Origin: Liolophura sinensis
Taxonomy: Eukaryota > Mollusca > Polyplacophora > Chitonida > Chitonidae
Direction of reading: 5' to 3'
Assembly: GCF_032854445.1 (NCBI RefSeq)
Contig: NC_088295.1
Coordinates: 59,937,249-60,001,248 of the forward strand
DNA: 64,000 nucleotides
Position numbers and translations under genes: made by a program. Shown piece by piece: positions 12,104 to 23,553 of this stretch (within the stretch, counting starts at the first letter, position 1; each line of letters starts with the position of its first letter). The notes under the pieces are model-generated. The model searched no databases and was not told the DNA's origin. It saw nothing but the letters and a program-made list of their open reading frames with translations.

Positions 12104-12184
12104 TAAAAGACTACAGCATACAGAGAAAAACCATTTGCAACGACGGCATTGTGAAAGCTGGCAAATAGTCACACGTAACCGGCT
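12104..12184 (+). repeat. dispersed repeat family D fragment (triplication copies 1-3)
   Basis: GACTACAGCATA, ACGACGGCATTGTGAAAGC, TGGCAAATAGTCACACGTAA and CCGG match the left half of family D. The right half is replaced by unrelated sequence. The same fragment recurs at about 15964-16044 and 19058-19138 as part of the large duplication. Confidence 0.6.
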
Positions 12185-13288
12185 CAGTTCATCAACCGGA
12201 AGTGCAGTTATTCAAACTTCCGATGTTTTGCACTTCCACTGGAAAGTTCTGGCGTTTCCTATCTTCAGTGTGTGCATCGAATTAATTTGATTTTACTTCA
12301 TTATGAGCTAGTACCTATCTAACGGGGATGAGCCCCGACAAATTGGCTGATGCCATGGTATCCTATTACCTAGAGTCATGTCACATCTGCCATTGCCTTT
12401 GTTTGCCCCCTGTCCAGTGTAGTTTGTTTGCTGGGTTATGGTACCTTGCTCGTGTACTCGGTTAACCCTTTTCCTAAGGACCATTCTTTGCCCACCTAAT
12501 TACCTGATCATTGTCAAAGTTTTACGCCCATTCGACGTTAATCCAGTTAACCCTTCCATTATGAAGTTCAATTGTTATGCCAATCCACGGGCACATTCAT
12601 TGTCATTCTTGTTAAAATTCTTGTGAAAGTTGATTTTTTTGAATCTACTAACCCAATCATTGTCAAATTTCCAAGTCTTTCCAAGCATGTCTGTGTGTCT
12701 AGACTCTAGTTAACTTGACTGGTACAATCATTATATTCCCTTTATTTATTTATGTATTTGATTGGTGTTTTACATAACTGTAACATGAAAAGAAAAAAGG
12801 AATATTTTGTAAGAACTTAAAAACATGCGCGTACACGTATTGGTATATATTAGAAACTAACACAATGCTTGAGCCAACCCAATGTCTGCTTATCCTTCAG
12901 TGTGGCGGAAAGCCAGTTCCCTTTTAATCACTTGAACAGCTCCAATGAAAATGAGTTTTTGAGATTTCTTACATTTATGCCTTGTAAAAAAGACATATCG
13001 TGCACTGTCGTATTTGGTCGCAAAACATTGCTAGTTTAATTTCGATTTTTCTCCACCATGTTGGGTATTCTGCTCAAAGTATGTCCTTACAGAACAAATG
13101 TCCTTACAGAACAAATGTCCTTATCTGAAGTACAGATTACCTGACAGCTTATGTGAAAAAATCGTGTCTTGGGTATAATTTGAACAGGAGGCCGAAAACG
13201 GCGGAGGAATAATTCGAACCAAAGCTAGTGCAATGTTTAATTGCGAATTGCGGTTTTGCACGAGGAGTAAACGATCATGAAATGGTTA

Positions 13289-13539
13289 TTTATTTATTTA
13301 TTTGATGTTTTACGCCTTACTTAAGAATATTTCACTTATACGACGGCGGCCAGCATTATGGTGGGTGGAAACCGGGCACAGCCCGGAGGAAACCCACGAG
13401 CATCCACAGGCTGCTGGCGGACCTTCCCACGTACGGCCGGAGAGGAAGCTAGCATGAGCTGGACTTGAACTCACAGCGACCGCATTGGTGAGAGGCTCCT
13501 GAGTCATTACGCTGCTCTAGCACGCTAACCAACTGAGCC
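13289..13539 (-). mobile_element. SINE family A, full length (in triplication copy 1)
   Basis: Minus strand: tRNA-like head with box A (GGCTCAGTTGGTTAGCG) and box B (GAGTTCAAGTCC). The body has CTCTCCGGCCGTACGTGGGA, CATAATGCTGGCCGCCGTCG and GTGAAATATTCTTAAGTAAGG, with a TAAA tail. It is flanked by a perfect 13-bp target duplication, CATGAAATGGTTA (13276-13288 and 13540-13552). The boxes imply an RNA polymerase III promoter. The short open frame inside is not a gene. Confidence 0.95.
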
Positions 13540-14873
13540 CATGAAATGGTTAGTACAGACATGGAGGTATATGTCCATGTATACCTCTGTGGTACAAATT
13601 TATGATAGACAAATCCTAATATATATTTAAACGGGGCGATGCAAGCGCTTCAACAAGAAGGCTCTTTCCACCATGCTGACGGATTGGTCCTAGAATAGTG
13701 TTAGGTTGTGAGGGGCCACATAGGGGTAAAGGAGATCTTCGTGTAGAATTGCCGGATGAAAGGTAATTTGAAAGCAGGAAATGAAAGAATGATTGTGGTT
13801 TAGAGAGACACACGATCCTCTATATACGGCGTTGTTACATGTATCTAATACAGTACGTATTGGAAAAATCTCCAACGACTCAAAAAGCAGCAATGCAAAT
13901 AAAAGTTACAAAGAATACAGCATTCAAATAAGTTTGAGGGGAAACGGAAAACCATTGACTTATTTTGAGAACAAACATAAGTACGGCTTTAAACCGTAAC
14001 CTCAACGTTTCACATTGTAAAGTGAAAGCCAAGCGCGCCAATGTCACACATAAACTGGTAGCGTCAACATACTATTGTCTGATTTACTGACGTAATGACT
14101 GCATGAGATTATATTACTATTAAACGTAGAGAAAATACAAATCGGACTCTTGGTTCTTCTGGGTTTATTATTGAACGCCAACAGAGATAATTTCGTCAAC
14201 TACGGTATTATAACAGGTTTATGTAGCTTTAAAAAACTTTACAACTTGACTTTGATTGTGTAATTCAGAACCGCAGGATGTGTATATAGCCTTTGATAGA
14301 CGCAGTGTGCGTAGAAATCAGTTGTTGACTGGTCGGGGGAGGGGGAGAAATGTTTTTGTATGTGGAAGATAGGTGGCTAGGAACCGTGTAATGTGTAGAT
14401 AATTACTTTGGGCTCAAATTAGGTATATGAACAGCAGGTACAGGTGAATGCCTTTTACTTTTTCAGATGCAGGTTTTTTTCTTTTTCTTTTTTTTTTTTT
14501 TGCTTGTACTTTGTGGATGTGGCAGTGTTAGTTATTAATTTATGAAACCATCTATAAGGGGTTCTTTTCTCCTGACACATCTCAAGCTGGAGTGCTTTGT
14601 CTATGCAATACAGAATTGGGCAATTCCTTGCCATGAGCATTATACCGGGAGCAACAAAGGGATGAAGCGAATGCAAGAATCTGTTCATTATTTATGCCTG
14701 ATTTTGAAGCATAAATACTAATCTCCTCATTCTATAAGGAGCTGTATACAGAAAATACACAAGATGAGTTCCACATACTCACATTGTTTGTAACAAATTT
14801 GCACGGATGCTTTAATGTGTAACCTTGTATACATCATCTTTATGTACCTACTCTTTTTCTGTACCTATTCTAA

Positions 14874-15036
14874 TTCCTTGCCTGTGTTTCATCTCCGTCG
14901 GTCTGTCAGCAACCTGAGGTTGGCCGTTGTGCCTCGGGCTCTACACGGTTTCCTTCCACAATAATGCTGGCCGCCGTCGTATAAGTGAAATATACTCGAG
15001 TACGGCGTTAGGCACAATCAATTAAGTAAGTAAATG
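14874..15036 (+). mobile_element. SINE family A, 5'-truncated (in triplication copy 2)
   Basis: Duplicate of the fragment at 11013, copied with the surrounding 3.9-kb unit. It is not an independent insertion. Confidence 0.85.
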
Positions 15037-15446
15037 AATAATGAACACATGTGTACGAGACTGTGCTCATGTGCTTTTTGAGAGTAGAAAAAGGTTTCGC
15101 AAGTGAATGTAAAACAATATCCTGCTGGAATAGTCCTACATTTCAGCACCAAAAGTGACCTTGATTTGCGTATAAAATACATTTATTTAGGGCTTATACA
15201 GTAGATGGCGGTTTATGCTTCGATCTGTTGATTTGTACAACCTAAAGCTTTGCTGTGGCAGGATACAGTGTGCGTGACGGCACTACTTGCCCTGTCAAAG
15301 TCCCCAGGCTGTTCCGTATCGACTACTAGAATGATATCAGCGATAGTTATGTATTGGCATGAAACTATATGCTAAAGGTTAACTTCATCCCGTGGGCTAC
15401 CCAATTTTGTAACTGCTGAATTGCTACAAATGCGAGACGACACGCA

Positions 15447-15450
<4 letters not shown>

Positions 15451-15507
<57 letters not shown>
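15451..15507. repeat. TA microsatellite in triplication copy 2
   Basis: Alternating TA run of about 28 dinucleotides at the place equivalent to 11583-11648. Confidence 0.95.
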
Positions 15508-17163
15508 TTACATACATGTATGTGTCGAGAATGGAGTGGTAAGATGTGGCTTGTCAGAGCTGAAACCGTCCCAGGCTGCGTGGTGTAGATTCAGTCGATG
15601 CGCCCTTCCGGCCTGTCCATCAAAAACATCCATTTGACCATTCATTAGCAATCTAATGCACTGTGGGAAAGTCACACCTTTTAGCCACATACATGTTAAG
15701 ATTTTCTGTGACATTGTGGCTTTACAACCACTTTTGCCGAGAATCGAATGGAAAATATTGGTATTCTGGGAATGAGTGGTCCGACGCTGAACCTGCAAAA
15801 CCGCCTCTATCTGTTGACATAGCCACTTTTGTGATTGATCCCAGTTTTTTTTATGAGTGTAGCCGTGACATGAACACACTTTGTTCCTAACGAAGGAGGA
15901 TAAATCGCTCATTCAAGTGTCTGAATCGTACATTGAAGTGTCTAAATCATACATTCAATATAAAAGACTACAGCATATAGAGAAAAACCATTTGCAACGA
16001 CGGCATTGTGAAAGCTGGCAAATAGTCACACGTAACCGGCTCAGTTCATCAACCGGAAGTGCAGTTATTCAAACTTCCGATGTTTTGCACTTCCACTGGA
16101 AAGTTCTGGCGTTTCCTATCTTCAGTGTGTGCATCGAATTAATTTGATTTTACTTCATTATGAGCTAGTACCTATCTAACGGGGATGAGCCCCGACAAAT
16201 TGGCTGATGCCATGGTATCCTATTACCTAGAGTCATGTCACATCTGCCATTGCCTTTGTTTGCCCCCTGTCCAGTGTAGTTTGTTTGCTGGGTTATGGTA
16301 CCTTGCTCGTGTACTCGGTTGACCCTTTTCCTAAGGGACCATTCTTTGCCCACCTAATTACCTGATCATTGTCAAAGTTTTACGCCCATTCGACGTTAAT
16401 CCAGTTAACCCTTCCATTATGAAGTTCAATTGTTATGCCAATCCACGGGCACATTCATTGTCATTCTTGTTAAAATTCTTGTGAAAGTTGATTTTTTTGA
16501 ATCTACTGACCCAATCATTGTCAAATTTCCAAGTCTTTCCGCGCATGTCTGTGTGTCTAGACTCTAGTTAACTTGACTGGTACAATCATTATATTCCCTT
16601 TATTTATTTATGTATTTGATTGGTGTTTTACATAACTGTAACATGAAAAGAAAAAAGGAATATTTTGTAAGAACTTAAAAACATGCGCGTACACGTATTG
16701 GTATATATTAGAAACTAACACAATACTTGAGCCAACCCAATGTCTGCTTATCCTTCAGTGTGGCGGAAAGCCAGTTCCCTTTTAATCACTTGAACAGCTC
16801 CAATGAAAATGAGTTTTTGAGATTTCTTACATTTATGCCTTGTAAAAAAGACATATCGTGCACTGTCGTATTTGGTCGCAAAACATTGCTAGTTTAATTT
16901 CGATTTTTCTCCACCATGTTGGGTATTCTGCTCAAAGTATGTCCTTACAGAACAAATGTCCTTACAGAACAAATGTCCTTACAGAACAAATGTCCTTATC
17001 TGAAGTACAGATTACCTGACAGCTTATGTGAAAAAATCGTGTCTTGGGTATAATTTGAACAGGAGGCCGAAAACGGCGGAGGAATAATTCGAACCAAAGC
17101 TAGTGCAATGTTTAATTGCGAATTGCGGTTTTGCACGAGGAGTAAACGATCATGAAATGGTTA

Positions 17164-17414
17164 TTTATTTATTTATTTGATGTTTTACGCCTTACTTAAG
17201 AATATTTCACTTATACGACGGCGGCCAGCATTATGGTGGGTGGAAACCGGGCACAGCCCGGAGGAAACCCACGAGCATCCACAGGCTGCTGGCGGACCTT
17301 CCCACGTACGGCCGGAGAGGAAGCTAGCATGAGCTGGACTTGAACTCACAGCGACCGCATTGGTGAGAGGCTCCTGAGTCATTACGCTGCTCTAGCACGC
17401 TAACCAACTGAGCC
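17164..17414 (-). mobile_element. SINE family A, full length (in triplication copy 2)
   Basis: Same insertion as at 13289, with the same 13-bp flanking duplication (17151-17163 and 17415-17427). The insertion therefore predates the triplication. Confidence 0.95.
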
Positions 17415-18748
17415 CATGAAATGGTTAGTACAGACATGGAGGTATATGTCCATGTATACCTCTGTGGTACAAATTTATGATAGACAAATCCTAATATATA
17501 TTTAAACGGGGCGATGCAAGCGCTTCAACAAGAAGGCTCTTTCCACCATGCTGACGGATTGGTCCTAGAATAGTGTTAGGTTGTGAGGGGCCACATAGGG
17601 GTAAAGGAGATCTTCGTGTAGAATTGCCGGATGAAAGGTAATTTGAAAGCAGGAAATGAAAGAATGATTGTGGTTTAGAGAGACACACGATCCTCTATAT
17701 ACGGCGTTGTTACATGTATCTAATACAGTACGTATTGGAAAAATCTCCAACGACTCAAAAAGCAGCAATGCAAATAAAAGTTACAAAGAATACAGCATTC
17801 AAATAAGTTTGAGGGGAAACGGAAAACCATTGACTTATTTTGAGAACAAACATAAGTACGGCTTTAAACCGTAACCTCAACGTTTCACATTGTAAAGTGA
17901 AAGCCAAGCGCGCCAATGTCACACATAAACTGGTAGCGTCAACATACTATTGTCTGATTTACTGACGTAATGACTGCATGAGATTATATTACTATTAAAC
18001 GTAGAGAAAATACAAATCGGACTCTTGGTTCTTCTGGGTTTATTATTGAACGCCAACAGAGATAATTTCGTCAACTACGGTATTATAACAGGTTTATGTA
18101 GCTTTAAAAAACTTTACAACTTGACTTTGATTGTGTAATTCAGAACCGCAGGATGTGTATATAGCCTTTGATAGACGCAGTGTGCGTAGAAATCAGTTGT
18201 TGACTGGTCGGGGGAGGGGAGAAATGTTTTTGTATGTGGAAGATAGGTGGCTAGGAACCGTGTAATGTGTAGATAATTACTTTGGGCTCAAATTAGGTAT
18301 ATGAACAGCAGGTACAGGTGAATGCCTTTTACTTTTTCAGATGCAGGTTTTTTTCTTTTTCTTTTTTTTTTTTTTTGCTTGTACTTTGTGGATGTGGCAG
18401 TGTTAGTTATTAATTTATGAAACCATCTATAAGGGGTTCTTTTCTCCTGACACATCTCAAGCTGGAGTGCTTTGTCTATGCAATACAGAATTGGGCAATT
18501 CCTTGCCATGAGCATTATACCGGGAGCAACAAAGGGATGAAGCGAATGCAAGAATCTGTTCATTATTTATGCCTGATTTTGAAGCATAAATACTAATCTC
18601 CTCATTCTATAAGGAGCTGTATACAGAAAATACACAAGATGAGTTCCACATACTCACATTGTTTGTAACAAATTTGCACGGATGCTTTAATGTGTAACCT
18701 TGTATACATCATCTTTATGTACCTACTCTTTTTCTGTACCTATTCTAA

Positions 18749-18821
18749 TTCCTTGCCTGTGTTTCATCTCCGTCGGTCTGTCAGCAACCTGAGGTTGGCC
18801 GTTGTGCCTCGGGCTCTACAC
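18749..18821 (+). mobile_element. SINE family A remnant cut by deletion (in triplication copy 3)
   Basis: First part of the same SINE fragment. Its 3' half and tail were removed by the deletion whose junction is at 18821-18824. Confidence 0.85.
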
Positions 18822-20257
18822 TTCACTTTTGCCGAGAATCGAATGGAAAATATTGGTATTCTGGGAATGAGTGGTCCGACGCTGAACCTGCAAAACCGCC
18901 TCTATCTGTTGACATAGCCACTTTTGTGATTGATCCCAGTTTTTTTTATGAGTGTAGCCGTGACATGAACACACTTTGTTCCTAACGAAGGAGGATAAAT
19001 CGCTCATTCAAGTGTCTGAATCGTACATTGAAGTGTCTAAATCATACATTCAATATAAAAGACTACAGCATATAGAGAAAAACCATTTGCAACGACGGCA
19101 TTGTGAAAGCTGGCAAATAGTCACACGTAACCGGCTCAGTTCATCAACCGGAAGTGCAGTTATTCAAACTTCCGATGTTTTGCACTTCCACTGGAAAGTT
19201 CTGGCGTTTCCTATCTTCAGTGTGTGCATCGAATTAATTTGATTTTACTTCATTATGAGCTAGTACCTATCTAACGGGGATGAGCCCCGACAAATTGGCT
19301 GATGCCATGGTATCCTATTACCTAGAGTCATGTCACATCTGCCATTGCCTTTGTTTGCCCCCTGTCCAGTGTAGTTTGTTTGCTGGGTTATGGTACCTTG
19401 CTCGTGTACTCGGTTGACCCTTTTCCTAAGGACCATTCTTTGCCCACCTAATTACCTGACCATTGTCAAAGTTTTACGCCCATTCGACGTTAATCCAGTT
19501 AACCCTTCCATTATGAAGTTCAATTGTTATGCCAATCCACGGGCACATTCATTGTCATTCTTGTTAAAATTCTTGTGAAAGTTGATTTTTTTGAATCTAC
19601 TGACCCAATCATTGTCAAATTTCCAAGTCTTTCCGCGCATGTCTGTGTGTCTAGACTCTAGTTAACTTGACTGGTACAATCATTATATTCCCTTTATTTA
19701 TTTATGTATTTGATTGGTGTTTTACATAACTGTAACATGAAAAGAAAAAAGGAATATTTTGTAAGAACTTAAAAACATGCGCGTACACGTATTGGTATAT
19801 ATTAGAAACTAACACAATACTTGAGCCAACCCAATGTCTGCTTATCCTTCAGTGTGGCGGAAAGCCAGTTCCCTTTTAATCACTTGAACAGCTCCAATGA
19901 AAATGAGTTTTTGAGATTTCTTACATTTATGCCTTGTAAAAAAGACATATCGTGCACTGTCGTATTTGGTCGCAAAACATTGCTAGTTTAATTTCGATTT
20001 TTCTCCACCATGTTGGGTATTCTGCTCAAAGTATGTCCTTACAGAACAAATGTCCTTACAGAACAAATGTCCTTACAGAACAAATGTCCTTATCTGAAGT
20101 ACAGATTACCTGACAGCTTATGTGAAAAAATCGTGTCTTGGGTATAATTTGAACAGGAGGCCGAAAACGGCGGAGGAATAATTCGAACCAAAGCTAGTGC
20201 AATGTTTAATTGCGAATTGCGGTTTTGCACGAGGAGTAAACGATCATGAAATGGTTA

Positions 20258-20508
20258 TTTATTTATTTATTTGATGTTTTACGCCTTACTTAAGAATATT
20301 TCACTTATACGACGGCGGCCAGCATTATGGTGGGTGGAAACCGGGCACAGCCCGGAGGAAACCCACGAGCATCCACAGGCTGCTGGCGGACCTTCCCACG
20401 TACGGCCGGAGAGGAAGCTAGCATGAGCTGGACTTGAACTCACAGCGACCGCATTGGTGAGAGGCTCCTGAGTCATTACGCTGCTCTAGCACGCTAACCA
20501 ACTGAGCC
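20258..20508 (-). mobile_element. SINE family A, full length (in triplication copy 3)
   Basis: Third copy of the same insertion, again 251 bp between copies of CATGAAATGGTTA (20245-20257 and 20509-20521). Confidence 0.95.
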
Positions 20509-21714
20509 CATGAAATGGTTAGTACAGACATGGAGGTATATGTCCATGTATACCTCTGTGGTACAAATTTATGATAGACAAATCCTAATATATATTTAAA
20601 CGGGGCGATGCAAGCGCTTCAACAAGAAGGCTCTTTCCACCATGCTGACGGATTGGTCCTAGAATAGTGTTAGGTTGTGAGGGGCCACATAGGGGTAAAG
20701 GAGATCTTCGTGTAGAATTGCCGGATGAAAGGTAATTTGAAAGCAGGAAATGAAAGAATGATTGTGGTTTAGAGAGACACACGATCCTCTATATACGGCG
20801 TTGTTACATGTATCTAATACAGTACGTATTGGAAAAATCTCCAACGACTCAAAAAGCCAGCAATGCAAATAAAAGTTACAAAGAATACAGCATTCAAATA
20901 AGTTTGAGGGGAAACGGAAAACCATTGACTTATTTTGAGAACAAACATAAGTACGGCTTTAAACCGTAACCTCAACGTTTCACATTGTAAAGTGAAAGCC
21001 AAGCGCGCCAATGTCACACATAAACTGGTAGCGTCAACATACTATTGTCTGATTTACTGACGTAATGACTGCATGAGATTATATTACATTAAACGTAGAG
21101 AAAATACAAATCGGACTCTTGGTTCTTCTGGGTTTATTATTGAACGCCAACAGAGATAATTTCGTCAACTACGGTATTATAACAGGTTTATGTAGCTTTA
21201 AAAAACTTTACAACTTGACTTTGATTGTGTAATTCAGAACCGCAGGATGTGTATATAGCCTTTGATAGACGCAGTGTGCGTAGAAATCAGTTGTTGACTG
21301 GTCGGGGGAGGGGGAGAAATGTTTTTGTATGTGGAAGATAGGTGGCTAGGAACCGTGTAATGTGTAGATAATTACTTTGGGCTCAAATTAGGTATATGAA
21401 CAGCAGGTACAGGTGAATGCCTTTTACTTTTTCAGATGCAGGTTTTTTTCTTTTTCTTTTTTTTTTTTTGCTTGTACTTTGTGGATGTGGCAGTGTTAGT
21501 TATTAATTTATGAAACCATCTATAAGGGGTTCTTTTCTCCTGACACATCTCAAGCTGGAGTGCTTTGTCTATGCAATACAGAATTGGGCAATTCCTAACA
21601 GCGGTTTTGATTACCCCATGGCAATGGCTTTTGCCAAATACACGAAGTTGCCCATTACCAGAGACGGTAGTAGTGGATTAGTGACACAATAAGCACTTAT
21701 TTCATACCGGGTTG

Positions 21715-22350
21715 TTCCTCATTGTCGTACATGCTTGTTGGTCATTGTCATACAGGGTTGTTGGTCATTGTCATACAGGGTTGTTGGTCATTGTCACACA
21801 GGGTTGTTGGCCATTGTCACACAGGGTTGATGGCCATTGTCATACAGGGCTGTTGGTCATTGTCATACATGCTTGTTGGTCATTGTCATACATGCTTGTT
21901 GGTCATTGTCATACCGGGTTGTTGGTCATTGTCATACAGGGTTGTTGGTCATTGTAATACCGGATTGTTGGTCATTGTCACATAGGGTTGTTGGTCATTG
22001 CCATACAGGGTTGTTGGTTATTGTCACATAGGGTTGTTGGTCATTGCCATACAGGGTTGTTGGTTATTGTCACATAGGGTTGTTGGTCATTGTCATACAG
22101 GGTTGTAGGTTATTGTCACATAGGGTTGTTGGTCATTGCCATACAGGGGTGTTGGTCATTGTCATACCGGGTTGTTAATCATTGTCATACAGGCTTGTTG
22201 GTCGTTGTCATACAGGGCTGTTGGTATATTGTCATACCGGGTTGTTGGTCATTGTCGTATAGGGCTGTTGGTATATTGTCATACCGGGTCGTTGGTCATT
22301 GTCGTATAGGGTTGTTTGTCGTTGTCATACAGGGTTGTTTGTTATTGTCA
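21715..22350 (+). repeat. minisatellite, about 24-bp unit
   Basis: More than 25 head-to-tail units of the type GGTTGTTGGTCATTGTCATACA, with common variants CATGCTTG, CCGGGTTG and CACATAGGG. The open frames here, rich in GCWSLS and HCHT repeats, are products of the periodicity. Confidence 0.95.
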
Positions 22351-22356
22351 TCCAGA

Positions 22357-22842
22357 GTTTGATTGGTGCACATCATTCATAGAATTTGGTTGTTGGTCAA
22401 GGTTGTTGGTCATTGTCATACTGGATTGTTTGTCGTTGTCATACAGGGTTGTTTGTTATTGTCATCCAGAGTTTGACTGGTACACATCATTCATAGAATT
22501 TGGTTGTTGGTCAAGGTTGTTGGTCATTGTCATACTGGATTGTTTGTCGTTGTCATACAGGGTTGTTTGTTATTGTCATCCAGAGTTTGACTGGTACACA
22601 TCATTCATAGAATTTGGTTGTTGGTCAAGGTTGTTGGTCATTGTCATACTGGATTGTTTGTCGTTGTCGTACAGGGTTGGTTGTTATTGTCATCCAGAGT
22701 TTGACTGGTGCACATCATTCATAGAATTTGGTTGTTGGTCAAGGTTGTTGGTCATTGTCATACTGGATTGTTTGTCGTTGTCGTACAGGGTTGGTTGTTA
22801 TTGTCATCCAGAGTTTGACTGGTGCACATCATTCATAGAATT
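22357..22842 (+). repeat. 114-bp tandem repeat built from the adjacent minisatellite
   Basis: Units start with GTTTGA(T/C)TGGT at 22357, 22471, 22585, 22699 and 22813 (partial), exactly 114 bp apart. Each holds three diverged minisatellite monomers plus a new CACATCATTCATAGAATTTGG segment. As 114 is a multiple of three, a frame stays open from 22316 to 22852 and encodes a 38-residue repeat. That frame is an arithmetical effect. Confidence 0.95.
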
Positions 22843-22852
22843 TCACAAATAG

Positions 22853-23343
22853 TTCCTTTCGCGGAGACAATTCCCCAAGATTTCGGTGTCATATTCATAA
22901 TCTTGCCTTATTTCGTTTAGTTAGATTGTTTTACTGTTGACTGGCATGCATATTTCCTTCCATATTGCATTTATGTTGCTTTCCTGAAATTATGATTTAC
23001 GGAACTCCTTTGGAGATGATCTGATTTCTGTTTCTCCACGGCACGGTCCCGTTTTTATTTGTCAACGTGATTCTAATTTCCCATGTGACTTTTTGAGCTA
23101 GTTACACCAGAAACCTACTTTCTCGCAATATAATTATTTGCTAAACGTCTGTCTACAAATTCGATTTGGCTTTAATGTCATTGGTATCCCTGGGAACCCG
23201 AGTTTGTTCGCACTCTGACCTTGTGACGCTTTACCAGTGACCGTTTGAGAGGCGTCTTTAGACTTCGACTTTACTGTAAATTGCCCATTACTCGCGGAAG
23301 TGTGGTATACTTCCTCTCCAGGGCTGTTTATTTACCGAAGCCT
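22853..23343. other. non-coding DNA, nothing recognised
   Basis: No coding frame with family features and no repeat that I can delimit. Confidence 0.4.
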
Positions 23344-23553
23344 CCGGGGTCACGAAGTGATCTTAGACTAAAGTCAGAATTTCAGTCATTAAACTTGATA
23401 TGTTTCTTTCCTTTTTATCTGAAATGCTTTTTACAATAACTTACTTAGACTTTACGCTGTCGAGCAATATTTTGAGTTTGTTACGTAATACTTCTCAATA
23501 TTAAAGTGATTTGAAATTTTGACTTAAGTTTAAGATCGCTTCGTGATCCCGGG
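23344..23553. mobile_element. MITE with about 45-bp terminal inverted repeats
   Basis: The left arm begins CCGGGGTCACGAAGTGATCT. The reverse complement of the right arm begins CCCGGGATCACGAAGCGATC. The two agree at most positions for about 45 bp (23344-23390 with 23508-23553) around a non-coding AT-rich centre. It has no transposase, so it is a non-autonomous DNA element. I could not assign a target duplication, so the superfamily is open. Confidence 0.75.

Larger units (their letters stand above)
10768..14630 (+). repeat. large tandem duplication, copy 1 (3.86 kb)
   Basis: Begins at CCATGAGCATTATACCGGG and ends just before the same string at 14631. The full content (truncated SINE A, TA microsatellite, family D fragment, reversed full SINE A, poly-T) recurs in order in copies 2 and 3 at near identity. 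Copy 1 differs from the others at shared sites. For example it has TTTTGAGGAATCTAC where copies 2 and 3 have TTTTGAAGCATAAATAC, and two rather than three TGTCCTTACAGAACAAA units. It therefore split off first. No protein-coding gene is recognisable inside. Confidence 0.95.
14631..18505 (+). repeat. large tandem duplication, copy 2 (3.88 kb)
   Basis: Same unit as at 10768, same order and nearly the same sequence. It shares diagnostic variants with copy 3, including the GAAGCATAAATAC insertion-variant and three 17-bp TGTCCTTACAGAACAAA units. Copies 2 and 3 are therefore the younger pair. The open frames here repeat those of copy 1, and the one at 15508-15912 differs only by a small indel, so none looks constrained. 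Confidence 0.95.
18506..21596 (+). repeat. large tandem duplication, copy 3, internally deleted (3.09 kb)
   Basis: Same unit again. The segment matching 14947-15728 of copy 2 is missing: sequence matches up to GGGCTCTACAC (ending 18821), has two filler bases TT, and resumes at CACTTTTGCCGAG (18824). The lost 782 bp held most of the truncated SINE and the TA microsatellite. The unit ends at CAATTCCT (21596) and passes into unique DNA. Confidence 0.95.

Noticed and set aside
13310-13507. 65-codon minus-strand frame repeated at 17185 and 20279
   Set aside because: It is the body of SINE A read in frame. The three copies come from the triplication.
21715-22350. CRISPR-like array
   Set aside because: The units are adjacent and similar throughout, without unique spacers. 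This is a eukaryotic minisatellite.
22316-22852. 178-codon open frame
   Set aside because: Produced by the 114-bp tandem repeat, whose length is a multiple of three.
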